Counted from the first letter of the stretch, positions 24,387 through 34,185 are shown. The stretch is DNA of 64,000 bases from Caproiciproducens sp. CPB-2 (GCF_036287215.1 NZ_CP142860.1:1178001-1242000), one strand, 5' to 3'. Translations and numbers: made by a program. The notes: generated from the sequence alone by a model not told the origin.

Positions 24387-25741
24387 GCATAGCAATGGAC
24401 AGCGCGGAGAACGCGCTGAAAAACAAAAAAAAGAATAGTGTGAAAAAAGGCCTGGCAATTTTGTTAGGCCTTATTTCCGTCCTTGCGTTTTTTCTTCCGT
24501 ACATTCAGTTTGTTTTTAAAAATACAACATATATTGTCAGCGCTTTCCAGCTGGCGACGGTGAGAGGGATGCGCGTACAGGGGGCGGAACTCAGCGGCCT
24601 TGTCACGATTCCGCTTCTTACCAGAATTTCGGTGATTGCCGGGGTGCTTCTTCCGGCCGCTGGAATCCTTCTGCTCCTGTTCAAAAAACCGGTGATGGCC
24701 GGGACGGCGTTCGTGCTGTCCGCGGTTACTCCCCTGATTGTCCTGATTACCACCTCCAGCATCCAGACGGCGGTCACGCAGCTGAATATCAGCAAAATTT
24801 CGATTGCCTACCTCTGGCCGTCCATTTATGTGCTGGTCGGCGGAATCGTGTGCGCGGTTCTTTCCCTCTGGACGCAGGGGACGGAGAAGCTTGCGGAATC
24901 GATTTTTCTGGTCTTTTCCTGTGTGTCCGTCGGCTCGGTCGTCCTTATTACCGTGTACATTTTCGCCGCGGGTTCTCCCGCCGTTCTGCAGATCGGCCTG
25001 GGGCAGTTCCTGTTCGGCAGGGAGTGGAACGCGGAGGCGAACATCTTCGGCATCCTGCCGCTGATCCTTTCCTCCATTGCGGGGACGGTGGGAGCCATTC
25101 TGCTGGGGGTTCCCGTCGGGATTCTGACGGCTGTTTTCCTTGCGGAAACGGCGAAACCGCAGCTTGCCCGTCTGGTCCACCCGGCGATAGAACTGCTCGC
25201 CGGAATTCCGTCCGTCATCTACGGCTTTTTCGGAATGCTGGTCATTGTTCCGGCCATCCGCGATTTTCCGCCGTTCCGGAACAACACCATCGGCGACAGC
25301 CTGCTGGCGTCGATCCTGATCCTTGCCATCATGGTGCTTCCCACTATCGTCAGCGTAACGGAGACCTCGTTAAAAGCGGTGCCTGAGGCTTACCGGGAGG
25401 CGTCCCTCGCGCTGGGCGCAACACCCACCGCCACGATTTTCAAGGTCAGCATCCCGGCTGCCCGGTCCGGAATCCTTGCGGGCGTCATTCTGGGTGTCGG
25501 CCGCGCGATCGGCGAGACGATGGCGGTCATTATGGTGGCGGGAAACGTCGCTAATATGCCGTCTCTTCTGGGAACGGTGCGTTTCCTGACGACCGGTATC
25601 GCCATGGAGATGAGCTATGCCTCCGGTCTGCACCGTCAGGCGCTTTTTGCCATCGGGCTGGTGCTGTTTGTGTTTATCATGATCGTCAATATCACCTTTA
25701 CTTATATTTCAAGGAAGGGAGTGCAGATGGATGCCGAGTAG
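24383..25741 (+). CDS. pstC: Phosphate ABC permease PstC with N-terminal membrane extension
   Basis: A 452-residue membrane protein. Residues from about 155 onward form standard PstC (GILPLILSSIAGTVGAI, GIPSVIYGFFGMLV, EAYREASLALGATPTATIFK as EAA loop, GRAIGETMAV). The first 150 residues are extra: four hydrophobic segments beginning LAILLGLISVLAFFLPY, not found in the usual ~300-residue PstC. The ATG overlaps the pstS stop by 4 bp, and no stop or ribosome site separates the extension from the core, so it is a true fusion. It forms the phosphate channel with PstA. Confidence 0.93.
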   Translation: MSIAMDSAENALKNKKKNSVKKGLAILLGLISVLAFFLPYIQFVFKNTTYIVSAFQLATVRGMRVQGAELSGLVTIPLLTRISVIAGVLLPAAGILLLLFKKPVMAGTAFVLSAVTPLIVLITTSSIQTAVTQLNISKISIAYLWPSIYVLVGGIVCAVLSLWTQGTEKLAESIFLVFSCVSVGSVVLITVYIFAAGSPAVLQIGLGQFLFGREWNAEANIFGILPLILSSIAGTVGAILLGVPVGILTAVFLAETAKPQLARLVHPAIELLAGIPSVIYGFFGMLVIVPAIRDFPPFRNNTIGDSLLASILILAIMVLPTIVSVTETSLKAVPEAYREASLALGATPTATIFKVSIPAARSGILAGVILGVGRAIGETMAVIMVAGNVANMPSLLGTVRFLTTGIAMEMSYASGLHRQALFAIGLVLFVFIMIVNITFTYISRKGVQMDAE

Positions 25742-26603
25742 CTCTCTTTACGGGAAACGGAAGCGCCCCTTCGATACCTTCCTGAAGGTGCTGATCAATA
25801 CCGCGGCGGCGGTCACGGTGATCGTGCTTCTGGGGATTATTTTCTACATCCTGGTCAACGGCGTCTCCTACATTTCGTGGAAATTTATTTCCACAGCCTA
25901 TTCGGAAACGAATGACGACTTAAAGGGCATTCTGCCCATGATTATCAACACCATGTATATTGTGGTCATCACTCTGCTGATTTCCGCCCCCATCGGCATT
26001 TCCTCGGCAATCTATCTGACGCAGTACGCAAAGCAGGGCAGGCTGGTCAAAGCGATCCGCTTTACCACGGAGATTCTCTCGGGGATTCCGTCCATTATCT
26101 TCGGCTTGTTCGGCTATACGGTCTTCTGTATCCTGTTCCGCCTGCAGACATCGCTTCTGGCCGGATGCCTTACCATGACCCTGTGCATTCTGCCGACGAT
26201 CATCCGCACGACGGAGGAGTCGCTCCTGTCCGTCCCGGGCAGCTATAAGGAGGGCGCTCTGGCCCTCGGCGCCGGAAAGCTGCGCGTCGTGATGGGGATT
26301 GTGCTGCCCTGCGCCATGCCCGGCGTGCTGACCGCCGTGATTCTCGCCATGGGAAGAATCGTGGGCGAAAGCGCGGCCCTTCTGTTCACCTCGGGATTGT
26401 CCTATAATATGCCGAAGGGATTTGTTCAGCAGATCTTTGCGAGCGGGCGCACGCTGACCCTGCACCTTTACCAGACCGCGCGGGAGGCCAACTCGCCCGA
26501 CGCCATGCACATCGCATTTGCCACGGCGTCCGTGCTGCTGATTCTGGTCTTTTTACTCAACCGGCTTGCGGCGCTGCTCTCCAGGACTCTCAGGAAAGGA
26601 TAA
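25731..26603 (+). CDS. pstA: Phosphate ABC permease PstA
   Basis: A 290-residue permease with six membrane helices. Family motifs are FSGIPS-like LSGIPSIIFGLFGY, the EAA loop SYKEGALALGAGKLRVVMGIVLP, and MGRIVGESAALLFTSG. It overlaps pstC by 11 bp and is followed 12 bp later by pstB, so the three are translationally coupled. It pairs with PstC to make the transmembrane pathway. Confidence 0.95.
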   Translation: MPSSSLYGKRKRPFDTFLKVLINTAAAVTVIVLLGIIFYILVNGVSYISWKFISTAYSETNDDLKGILPMIINTMYIVVITLLISAPIGISSAIYLTQYAKQGRLVKAIRFTTEILSGIPSIIFGLFGYTVFCILFRLQTSLLAGCLTMTLCILPTIIRTTEESLLSVPGSYKEGALALGAGKLRVVMGIVLPCAMPGVLTAVILAMGRIVGESAALLFTSGLSYNMPKGFVQQIFASGRTLTLHLYQTAREANSPDAMHIAFATASVLLILVFLLNRLAALLSRTLRKG

Positions 26604-26615
26604 GAGAATAGGAAT

Positions 26616-27371
26616 ATGGAAACAAAGATATCAATTCAGGATTTAAATTTGTTTTACGGAGATTTCCATGCGCTGAAAAGCGTCAATATGGAAGTCCCCC
26701 ACAACAAAGTAACGGCTTTTATCGGTCCCTCCGGCTGCGGAAAATCCACCTGCCTGAAAACGATCAACCGGATGAACGACCTGATCGAAAACTGTAAAAT
26801 TACGGGAAAGGTAACGATCGACGGCGAGGACATCTACGATCCCCGCACCGACGTCACCCTGCTGCGCAAGCGCGCCGGCATGGTGTTCCAGAAGCCGAAC
26901 CCGTTCCCTATGACGCTGTACGATAACATCGCCTACGGCCCGCGTGTTCACGGGATTAAAAATAAACAGAAGCTCGATGAAATTGTAGAGCAGTCGCTCA
27001 AAAGCGCGGCGCTCTGGGAGGAAGTCAAGGACCGGCTCAGAAAATCCGCGCTCGGCCTTTCGGGCGGGCAGCAGCAGCGTCTGTGCATTGCGCGTGCGCT
27101 GGCTGTGGAGCCGGACATTATTCTGATGGATGAGCCGACCAGCGCCCTTGACCCGATTTCCACACTGAAAATCGAGGATTTGATGGACGACCTGCGCGCC
27201 AGGTATACCGTGATTATTGTGACGCACAATATGCAGCAGGCCGCGCGTATCGCGGACAGGACTGCATTTTTTCTTTTGGGGGAAATTGTGGAATACACCG
27301 ATACGCTTTCCATGTTCAACAATCCGAAGGATGAGCGCACGGAACGCTATATTACGGGACGTTTCGGCTGA
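26616..27371 (+). CDS. pstB: Phosphate ABC transporter ATPase PstB
   Basis: A 251-residue ATPase: Walker [27 protein letters not shown] typical of PstB, Q-loop [20 protein letters not shown], signature LSGGQQQR, Walker [15 protein letters not shown]-loop VTHN, C-terminus [10 protein letters not shown]. Full length. It hydrolyses ATP for phosphate import and, with PhoU, helps pass phosphate status to PhoR. Confidence 0.97.
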   Translation: METKISIQDLNLFYGDFHALKSVNMEVPHNKVTAFIGPSGCGKSTCLKTINRMNDLIENCKITGKVTIDGEDIYDPRTDVTLLRKRAGMVFQKPNPFPMTLYDNIAYGPRVHGIKNKQKLDEIVEQSLKSAALWEEVKDRLRKSALGLSGGQQQRLCIARALAVEPDIILMDEPTSALDPISTLKIEDLMDDLRARYTVIIVTHNMQQAARIADRTAFFLLGEIVEYTDTLSMFNNPKDERTERYITGRFG

Positions 27372-27443
27372 TTTTGCGGTCGGAAGAGTCAGTTGCCTAT
27401 AGCTATTTCAGAAAGGAAATTGTATAATAAAGGAGGAAATATC

Positions 27444-28109
27444 ATGCCGAGAAAAATCTTTGACCGGGAGCTTGCCAGTCTGATCACACAGATGACAGAC
27501 ATGGGCAACACGGTCAATCAGCGCATAGAGGACACGATTGCCGCCCTGCGCACCATGGACCTGGAAAAGGCCGCGGAGGTCGCGAACGGCGACAATGAAA
27601 TTGACCGGCTCGAGCACAATATCGAGAAAATGTGCATGAACCTGATTGCAATGCAGCAGCCGATCGCCACGGACCTGCGGGTGATCGCGGCCTGCCTGAA
27701 AATCCTGACGGATATTGAACGCGAGGCTGACCAGTGCGCGGACATCTGCGACATTCTCACCATCGGGGAGCTGAACACCAACAGTCTGGCCATCACGCAC
27801 GTGGTGCAGATGCTGGAGGCGGCGCACGACATGTTCCGCCGCGCAATGGACGTTTTCCTCAGCCACGACGTGGAAGCGGCTCAGGCGGTCTGTGAAAGCG
27901 ACGATATCGTCGACGGCATGTTCTCGAAAATCATACTGGAAGTCTGCGGCATCATCACCCAGAATCCGCAGAACGTAATGCGCGAGGTCGACCTTCTCTT
28001 CATTTCAAAATATATTGAGCGCATGGGCGACCACGCCACCAATATTGCCGAATGGGTTATTTATATGGAGACCGGGATGCATCCCGACCTGAATACCAAA
28101 GAAAGCTAA
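27444..28109 (+). CDS. phoU: Phosphate-signalling regulator PhoU
   Basis: A 221-residue all-helical protein with two PhoU repeats, each bearing an (E/D)xxxD metal-binding pattern (NEIDRLEHNIEKMC; CESDDIVDGMFSKI), ending in ERMGDHATNIAEWVIY. The ATG at 27444 follows AAAGGAGG; an upstream in-frame start at 27393 has no such site. PhoU links Pst transport state to PhoR and restrains the Pho response when phosphate is plentiful. It lies between pstB and the two-component genes. Confidence 0.95.
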   Translation: MPRKIFDRELASLITQMTDMGNTVNQRIEDTIAALRTMDLEKAAEVANGDNEIDRLEHNIEKMCMNLIAMQQPIATDLRVIAACLKILTDIEREADQCADICDILTIGELNTNSLAITHVVQMLEAAHDMFRRAMDVFLSHDVEAAQAVCESDDIVDGMFSKIILEVCGIITQNPQNVMREVDLLFISKYIERMGDHATNIAEWVIYMETGMHPDLNTKES

Positions 28110-28120
28110 AGGAGGACCAC

Positions 28121-28816
28121 ATGGCTCTGATTTATATTGCGGACGACGAGCTGAATATCCGTAAGCTGGTTTCTTTCGGGCTGAAGGACAGCGGGTTTGA
28201 AACCGCGGAGTTTCCGGACGGGACCCAGCTGATGAACGCTGTCCGGCAGCGGGTGCCGGACGCAATCATCCTGGACTGGATGATGCCGCAGCCGGACGGC
28301 CTTGCCGTCTGCCGCATGCTGCGGGAAAACGAGAGCACGCGCGCCGTGCCGGTGCTGATGCTTACGGCGAGGGGTGAAGAAATCGACCGTGTGCTGGGGC
28401 TGGAAATCGGCGCGGATGATTATATTGTGAAACCGTTCAGCATCAAGGAGCTCTGTGCCCGCGTGCGCGCCGTTCTGCGCAGGGCGGCGCGGCAGGATAA
28501 CGCGGCGGATCAGGTGCTGACAAGCGGCGACCTGACCGTGGATATCACCCGGCACAGCGTGACCAAAGGAGATGCCGCGATCGAGCTGACCGTGAAGGAA
28601 TTCGACCTGCTTGTCATGCTGATGAAAAACAGCGGCAAGGTGCTTACCCGCGACACCCTTCTGGATAAGGTGTGGGGAATTGAGTACTACGGCGATACCA
28701 GAACGGTGGATGTTCACGTGCGCTACCTGCGCCAGAAAATAGAGAATAATCCCGACGATCCGGCCTATATTCAGACGGTGCGCGGGGTGGGATATAAATT
28801 CAGCGGACAGAATTAA
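28121..28816 (+). CDS. phoB: Phosphate regulon response regulator PhoB/PhoP type
   Basis: A 231-residue OmpR-family regulator. The receiver has the acidic pair DDE, phospho-acceptor Asp52 (LDWMMPQPDG), Thr and Lys (LTARG, YIVKPFS). The C-terminal winged helix has LTVKEFDLLVMLMKNSGKVLTRDTLLDKVWG, RTVDVHVRYLRQKIE, YIQTVRGVGYKF. The start ATG is placed behind AAAGGAGG at 28121. It would bind the TTAACA repeats before pstS when phosphorylated by the kinase encoded 12 bp downstream. Confidence 0.94.
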   Translation: MALIYIADDELNIRKLVSFGLKDSGFETAEFPDGTQLMNAVRQRVPDAIILDWMMPQPDGLAVCRMLRENESTRAVPVLMLTARGEEIDRVLGLEIGADDYIVKPFSIKELCARVRAVLRRAARQDNAADQVLTSGDLTVDITRHSVTKGDAAIELTVKEFDLLVMLMKNSGKVLTRDTLLDKVWGIEYYGDTRTVDVHVRYLRQKIENNPDDPAYIQTVRGVGYKFSGQN

Positions 28817-28828
28817 TCGGAGGCGGCT

Positions 28829-30562
28829 ATGAAAAGGAAATTGATGCTCAGCAATGCGGTCATTATCGTGGTCGGATTTATCGCGGCTTTTTTGCTTGCT
28901 GCGCTTCAGATCCAGCGGCAGTATCAGACCGAATTCACCCGGCGGCTCGACACTGCGCTGAGCATCCTTTCCACCCAGCTCGAAGAGATCGAGCGCGACC
29001 CCGAGGCCGCCGCGACCAATGTCGGTGTCGAACTGGAAAAAACCGGCCAGGAAATGCGTATCAGCATCATCGGCCTGGACGGCAAAGTGACCGGCGACAG
29101 CGCCAGGGAAGAGATCAATCAGGACCACAGCAGCCGGCCCGAGATCATCCAGGCACGGAAAAACGGCCGGGGATACGATACGCGCATCAGCGCAAGCCTG
29201 AACCAGCGTTATTATTACGAGGCCGTCTATATCAAGGACCGCTTCTTTATCCGCGCCGCGCTTCCCACCGCGGACCTCGACAGGGTCCTGTACCGGCTGT
29301 GGATGGTTGCCGCTCTCAGCATGCTTCTGGGTATCGCCATTGTCTGCGTTGTGACCGGCGTTCTTGTTTACCGCACGACGGAGCCGCTCAAGCAGCTGAC
29401 CGACGCGGCAAGGGAAATCTCCGGCGGCGATTATTCGAGCCGTGTGACGGGGAGTTACAAGGATGAAGTAGGGGAGCTTGCCCGTTCTTTCAACATGATG
29501 GCACAGAGCACCGAAACAGCTGTTTCCCAGCTGGTCAGCAAACAGAATCAGCTGGAGGGCGTGCTTCAGGGCATGGACGACGGAGTGCTCGCGGTCAACG
29601 CCGAAAATGAAATCCTGTTTCTGAACCAGAGTGCCCGCCGCCTTCTGGAAAAGCAGAGCCTTGCCGAAAAAGGAAAGCTGGAGGGCAGCCTGCTGATCGG
29701 AAAAATAGCAAATATGATGAAGCGTGCCATTGAAAACTCCGCGGCTGGAAAAGAGACGGTGCTGGGCGGGCCCAATGAAAAGCAGTTTACCGTTTATGTC
29801 TCTCCCATAGCGGGGCGGCAGGAGCAGTCCGCCCTCGCCGTCATCACCGACGTCACGCGGATGCACAAGCTGGAGCAGATGCGAAGCGAGTTCGTGGCCA
29901 ATGTCACCCATGAGCTGAAAACACCGCTGACTTCCATCCGCGGCAGTATCGAGCTTTTAAAAAGCGCGGACAGGGACGAGGAGACCCGGCGCTATTTCTA
30001 CGACGTACTGGATATAGAAGCCGAACGGCTGCACCGGCTGATCGACGATATGCTGGCGCTGTCGCAGATTGAGAATGCGAAGGAAGACCCTTCCGTGCGC
30101 CGGTGCAGTGTCCGGAACGAGCTGGAGCAGTGCATCGAGCGGCTCGGACCTTTGGCGGAAAAAAGCCAGATCAGGCTTACGCTGGACGCCGACAGCACGC
30201 TGTTTGTAGCCTGTTCCCCGACCCGGCTTCAGCAGATGTTCGGCAATCTGATCGAAAACGGAATCAAATACAACAGGTCCGGCGGCAGCGTCTCCGTGAC
30301 GGCGCGCCGCCAGCGTCAGATGGCGATCATCCGGGTGAAGGATACCGGGATCGGCATCGCGCCGGAGCATTTTGACCGGCTGTTCGAGCGCTTCTACCGC
30401 GTGGACGCCAGCCGCTCGCGGGAAATCGGGGGAACCGGTCTGGGACTGTCCATCGTCAAGCACCTTGCCGCACTTTACGGCGGAGAGGTCGGCGTGGAAA
30501 GCGAAGTCGGAAAGGGCAGCACCTTTGTCGTCCGTCTGCCTCTTGCGCTGAACGAAGGATAA
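28829..30562 (+). CDS. phoR: Phosphate regulon sensor histidine kinase PhoR type
   Basis: A 577-residue membrane kinase: transmembrane helix near residues 8-28, extracytoplasmic domain, second helix near 160-185, HAMP, PAS (residues about 240-340), dimerisation domain with phospho-acceptor His361 in FVANVTHELKTPL, and ATPase domain with N box FGNLIENGIKYN, G1 DTGIGIA and G2 GGTGLGLSI. It phosphorylates the adjacent regulator when phosphate is low. Last gene of the operon, followed by a terminator. Confidence 0.94.
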   Translation: MKRKLMLSNAVIIVVGFIAAFLLAALQIQRQYQTEFTRRLDTALSILSTQLEEIERDPEAAATNVGVELEKTGQEMRISIIGLDGKVTGDSAREEINQDHSSRPEIIQARKNGRGYDTRISASLNQRYYYEAVYIKDRFFIRAALPTADLDRVLYRLWMVAALSMLLGIAIVCVVTGVLVYRTTEPLKQLTDAAREISGGDYSSRVTGSYKDEVGELARSFNMMAQSTETAVSQLVSKQNQLEGVLQGMDDGVLAVNAENEILFLNQSARRLLEKQSLAEKGKLEGSLLIGKIANMMKRAIENSAAGKETVLGGPNEKQFTVYVSPIAGRQEQSALAVITDVTRMHKLEQMRSEFVANVTHELKTPLTSIRGSIELLKSADRDEETRRYFYDVLDIEAERLHRLIDDMLALSQIENAKEDPSVRRCSVRNELEQCIERLGPLAEKSQIRLTLDADSTLFVACSPTRLQQMFGNLIENGIKYNRSGGSVSVTARRQRQMAIIRVKDTGIGIAPEHFDRLFERFYRVDASRSREIGGTGLGLSIVKHLAALYGGEVGVESEVGKGSTFVVRLPLALNEG

Positions 30563-30592
30563 CGGGAGCGGGAGGGAGTCCGCCCTGCCAAA

Positions 30593-30620
30593 AAAGCCGC
30601 CGGAAATCAGGCGGCTTTTT
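30593..30620 (+). terminator. Terminator of pst-pho operon
   Basis: AAAGCCGCC and GGCGGCTTT with an 8-nt loop, followed by T-rich sequence, 30 bp after phoR. Confidence 0.85.
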
Positions 30621-30667
30621 GCATATTGTTTTTCTTTTAGTAAACCTTAATGGCGGAGGGATCTGAA

Positions 30668-32002
30668 ATGAAATCAATATGGAGTGAAAGCTGCAGCTTT
30701 CCGAAAAGGGACTCGCTGAAAAACGACATCGTGGTCGATACCGCGGTGATTGGGGCGGGCATGGCCGGACTTCTGACCGCGTACCTTCTGCAGAAGGAGG
30801 GACGGAACGTCGCTGTGCTGGAAGCGGAGCAGACCGCAGGCGGCGTGACCAAAAACACAACGGCAAAGATCACCTCACAGCATGATCTGATCTATGACAG
30901 TATGATCCGGGACTTCGGGGAAGAATCCGCAAGGCAATATGCCGTTGCCAACCAAAAGGCAATCGGCAAGTTTGAGAAGATCATTACAGAGAATGGCATT
31001 GACTGCGAATTTGAAACAAAACCCGCCTTTATCTATTCCCTCGACAGGGAAGAGGAACTGATGTCCGAGGCGCAGGCGGCGGAAAAACTGGGCATCGACG
31101 CGGAGTTTACAACGGAAACCGACCTGCCGTTTCCGGTTCTGGCGGCGGTGAAATTTAACGGTCAGGCTCAGTTCCATCCCCTGAAATTTCTGAAATCCAT
31201 CTCGGCGGACCTTACGGTTTATGAAAACACCCGGGTGCTGATCGTCCGCGGCGATTCCATTATTACCAACCGGGGAAGGGTGACGGCGGACCAGATCGTC
31301 ATTGCCACGCATTTCCCGATCATCAATGTCCCCGGCTGGTATTTTGCGCGGATGCATCAGGAGCGCTCCTATGTCATCGCGCTGAAAAATGCGGGCCGCC
31401 TCGAGGGAATGTATATCGACGCGGACCCGGACGGCTATTCGTTCCGTACCTGTGGGGAGTATGTCCTTCTGGGCGGGGCCGGGCACCGCACGGGCAAGCA
31501 TCCGGGGACGGGCTGCTATGAAAAGCTCCGCAGCGCAGCCAAACAGTTTTTCCCGCAAAGCGAGGAGGTCTGCCACTGGTCCGCGCAGGACTGCGTGACG
31601 TGGGACAACCTTCCTTATATCGGCCGCTACGCTTCGTCCACCCCGAACCTGTATGTGGCGACGGGCTTTCAAAAATGGGGAATGACGACCTCCATGGCCT
31701 CCGCCATGATCCTTACGGATATGATCTGCGGGCGAAGGAACGGGGAAGCGGAAGTCTTTTCTCCCCAGCGCTTTCACGCGGCGGCGTCCGCCAAAAATAT
31801 GCTGGCCGACTTCGGAACCTCCGCCGTGGAGCTGACGGCCGGTCTGTTTTCCGCGCCGACACGGAAATGCACGCACCTGGGCTGCCGCCTGCACTGGAAT
31901 CCGGAGGAGGAAACGTGGGACTGCCCCTGCCATGGGTCAAGATTCACCGCACAGGGAGAGCTGATCGGCGGTCCCGCGTTAAGGGGGACTAAGCATGACT
32001 GA
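30668..32002 (+). CDS. FAD-dependent oxidoreductase with C-terminal Rieske iron-sulfur domain
   Basis: A 444-residue protein. The N-terminal DAO-type flavin domain has the dinucleotide fold [15 protein letters not shown]; residues near 395-430 carry a Rieske [2Fe-2S] motif pair, CTHLGC and CPCHGS. Such fusions are cytosolic redox enzymes of uncertain substrate. The ATG at 30668 is preceded by GGAGGG, which the ATG at 30650 overlaps. The Rieske end after GPALRG is short compared with family members. Its stop overlaps the next gene by 8 bp, implying joint expression. Confidence 0.9.
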   Translation: MKSIWSESCSFPKRDSLKNDIVVDTAVIGAGMAGLLTAYLLQKEGRNVAVLEAEQTAGGVTKNTTAKITSQHDLIYDSMIRDFGEESARQYAVANQKAIGKFEKIITENGIDCEFETKPAFIYSLDREEELMSEAQAAEKLGIDAEFTTETDLPFPVLAAVKFNGQAQFHPLKFLKSISADLTVYENTRVLIVRGDSIITNRGRVTADQIVIATHFPIINVPGWYFARMHQERSYVIALKNAGRLEGMYIDADPDGYSFRTCGEYVLLGGAGHRTGKHPGTGCYEKLRSAAKQFFPQSEEVCHWSAQDCVTWDNLPYIGRYASSTPNLYVATGFQKWGMTTSMASAMILTDMICGRRNGEAEVFSPQRFHAAASAKNMLADFGTSAVELTAGLFSAPTRKCTHLGCRLHWNPEEETWDCPCHGSRFTAQGELIGGPALRGTKHD

Positions 32003-32879
32003 TTACCACTCCCTTCACAAAACCCGTTCCTTCTTCGAGGGCTGGTACTTCAAGCACCAAAACGCGGACGGCGCCGTCGCTTTCATCCCGGGAGTCAGCT
32101 TCAGCCCGCGGGGAGAAAAAAGGGCCTTCCTTCAGGTGATTACCCGGGAAGGCTCTTTTCAGCTGGCTTATCCGTATTCCGCGTTCCGCGTCTGCCGGAA
32201 AAGGTTTTCCGTACGCGTCGGCAGAAATATTTTTACCGAAAAGGGCGTTCATATCGATCTGGCCGGCCCGGACATTCGCTGCACGGGGGATATCCGCTAC
32301 GGTCCGCTTACGCCGATTGCGTCGGACATTATGGGTCCGTTTCGCTTTGTCCCCTTTATGGAGTGCAATCACGGCGTCATCAGCATGAAGCATTCCCTGA
32401 CGGGTTCCATGATCCTGAATGGCAAAAAAATCGATTTTGGCGGGGGTGACGGATACATTGAAAAGGATTGGGGGACTTCGTTTCCCTCCAGCTATCTCTG
32501 GGTGCAGTGCAACCGTTTTCCCGATCCTTCCTGCAGCATAATGGTTTCCATTGCCAAAATTCCGTTTGGACTGTTTCATTTTCAGGGATGCATTGCCGTT
32601 GTCTGCTTTCAGGGCAAAGAATACCGCTTTGCCACCTACCGCGGCGTCAGAATGCTCCGCTGTGCGGAGCAGGGATTTCTTCTGAAGCAGGGAAAATATC
32701 TGCTGGAAGCGGACATTCTCTCCCAGCCCGCCCACAAGCTGTTTGCGCCGCAGTCGGGCGAAATGTCCCGGATCATCCGTGAAAATATGTCCTCCGGCGT
32801 ACGGTTCTGCCTGTATGAGGACAATACGCTCCTTTTTGACCTGACCGGCAAGGATGCGGGGTACGAATATGTAAAATAG
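31995..32879 (+). CDS. Tocopherol-cyclase-like family protein
   Basis: A 294-residue protein recognised by [10 protein letters not shown] at the N-terminus, [13 protein letters not shown] in the middle and [21 protein letters not shown], the signature of the tocopherol-cyclase-like family that is common in Firmicutes without tocopherol. Its true reaction is unknown there. It has no signal peptide. It overlaps the FAD/Rieske gene, hinting at a lipid- or quinone-related redox pathway, which is inference. Confidence 0.85.
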   Translation: MTDYHSLHKTRSFFEGWYFKHQNADGAVAFIPGVSFSPRGEKRAFLQVITREGSFQLAYPYSAFRVCRKRFSVRVGRNIFTEKGVHIDLAGPDIRCTGDIRYGPLTPIASDIMGPFRFVPFMECNHGVISMKHSLTGSMILNGKKIDFGGGDGYIEKDWGTSFPSSYLWVQCNRFPDPSCSIMVSIAKIPFGLFHFQGCIAVVCFQGKEYRFATYRGVRMLRCAEQGFLLKQGKYLLEADILSQPAHKLFAPQSGEMSRIIRENMSSGVRFCLYEDNTLLFDLTGKDAGYEYVK

Positions 32880-32949
32880 CGCCCTCTTTCCGAAAATTGC
32901 ATAAGGTATTTCCCTGTGCACATAATAACGGCAAAGGGAGGTGGATGCA

Positions 32950-33084
32950 TTGCCGAAGGACAGCCAGCCGGACAACAAAGAAAGCCGGGTGAAAAAGGCG
33001 AACGGACAGACGCCGATTACCCGGGAAAATCAGAATCAAAATAAAAACGCCAAAAAACAGTCCATCAAAAACAACGACGTTTAA
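32950..33084 (+). CDS. Small highly charged protein
   Basis: A 44-residue frame from TTG, starting MPKDSQPDNKESRVKK and ending SIKNNDV, with a strong AGGGAGGTGG site 5-6 nt before. It is rich in Asn, Gln and Lys and predicted disordered. Composition recalls small acid-soluble spore proteins of the minor class, but no family is certain. It is followed 12 bp later by another such gene. Confidence 0.6.
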   Translation: MPKDSQPDNKESRVKKANGQTPITRENQNQNKNAKKQSIKNNDV

Positions 33085-33096
33085 GGGGGAAGAATC

Positions 33097-33249
33097 TTGG
33101 CAAAAGCAGGGATGAGACGGCCGGATCCGAAGGAACCGCACGGAACGGAAAGCAACCATAAGACGCATATCCCGAAAAATGATGTTCAGCCCGTTCCGGA
33201 GCTTCAGGGAAAAGCAAAGCACACCAAAGAGAAAGCCCCGCCCATGTAG
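33097..33249 (+). CDS. Small basic protein, tandem with the previous
   Basis: A 50-residue frame from TTG behind AAGGGGGAAG, beginning MAKAGMRRPDPKEPHGTES and containing HIPKNDVQPVPELQGKAK. The ordered Pro/Gly pattern looks conserved rather than random, and similar small proteins are common in clostridial spore formers. No membrane segment. Function unknown; possibly spore-associated. Confidence 0.6.
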   Translation: MAKAGMRRPDPKEPHGTESNHKTHIPKNDVQPVPELQGKAKHTKEKAPPM

Positions 33250-33270
33250 CGGGAATCCAATATGTAGACC

Positions 33271-33292
33271 GGGCGAGGTTTGGGCCTCGCCC
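33271..33292 (+). terminator. Hairpin after small-protein pair
   Basis: GGGCGAGG and CCTCGCCC around TTTGGG, 20 bp after the stop codon, without a T-run. A weak terminator candidate. Confidence 0.5.
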
Positions 33293-33388
33293 TAACAGGG
33301 TATATATCCATGCACAAGGCACGTTTTTATAAAGATGATAAATGCCCCGCCGCTAATATCTTCTCCGCGCTCAGCAGAGATATGACTG

Positions 33389-33559
33389 TTAATATTTGTT
33401 TATCAGGCTCTGCACATAATCGTGCATTTCCTGCTTGGACTGGATCGCGTGCGTCTGCTGGACAATGTTCTCCTGCCTCTGTTGAGGAAGAGCCGAAAAA
33501 TACTCCATTGCCTGCACGTTTTGGGCGAGCGCCATGCCAAAACCCAGCGGAAGCTCCAC
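33389..33559 (-). CDS. Small conserved-looking protein
   Basis: A 56-residue frame from GTG behind GGGAGGTGATAAC. It begins MELPLGFGMALAQN, continues AMEYFSALPQQRQENIV, then QSKQEMHDYVQSLINKY. The pattern MELPxGFGMALAQN plus a helix ending HxYVxSL is typical of small clostridial proteins of unknown function. Soluble; no partner evident. Confidence 0.65.
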   Translation of the reverse strand: MELPLGFGMALAQNVQAMEYFSALPQQRQENIVQQTHAIQSKQEMHDYVQSLINKY

Positions 33560-33780
33560 CGTTATCACCTCCCGGATTAGTGTTCGCCCGGCGCGTCAAA
33601 TCATTCAGTCGATTTTTACGTTATAGCAGTTAAAAATTTATTTATTAAAAATTCTTAATAGGCGGGATAGGCGGGAAAAGCAAGAAAAAGATAGATCCGT
33701 TTCCATGAAAACTTCCTAAAATTATGATATACTGAATAAAAGATCGATGGAATCATCAATGCCGACAGGAGGATGAAACA

Positions 33781-34185
33781 ATGGAAAGAACCTGTATTCT
33801 TTTGAAGCCGGACGCGTTGAAACGGCGGCTGGCGGGCAGAATTATTGCAAGAATTGAAGACAAGGGATACATAATTGCGGACGCCAGAATGCTGCAGCTG
33901 GACGAGGCTGTTTTGCGGGAGCACTATTCCCATCTTGCGGACCAGTCTTTTTTCCCCGACATCGTCAAATACATGGTATCCGGCCCGGTGCTCGCCATGA
34001 TTGTGGAGGGGGAAAACGCTGTTGAGGGAACGCGCAAGATCATCGGCGCCACCCGCTTTGAGGACGCGGCCGCCGGAACCATCCGCGGCGATTATGCGTT
34101 CAGCACCCGGCAGAACCTGATTCACGGCTCGGATTCGGCGGAAAGCGCGGAGATTGAAATCGGACGGTTTTTTGCCCGGCGGTGA
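33781..34185 (+). CDS. ndk: Nucleoside diphosphate kinase
   Basis: A 134-residue NDK that transfers the gamma-phosphate between nucleoside tri- and diphosphates through a phospho-histidine. Conserved elements are ERTCILLKPDA, KYMVSGPVLAMIVEGENAV, and catalytic His115 in NLIHGSDS, then AEIEIGRFF. The ATG follows AGGAGG. An extended -10 (TG-A-TATACT at 33725-33733) lies about 47 bp upstream. Confidence 0.95.
   Translation: MERTCILLKPDALKRRLAGRIIARIEDKGYIIADARMLQLDEAVLREHYSHLADQSFFPDIVKYMVSGPVLAMIVEGENAVEGTRKIIGATRFEDAAAGTIRGDYAFSTRQNLIHGSDSAESAEIEIGRFFARR

Noticed and set aside
28106..29911. A 601-codon open frame antisense to phoB/phoR
   Set aside because: It is an artefact of codon bias; the opposite strand has unmistakable two-component domains.
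33327..33599. A 90-codon minus-strand frame
   Set aside because: It is out of frame with the 56-residue gene at 33389-33559, which has the ribosome site and the ordered composition.
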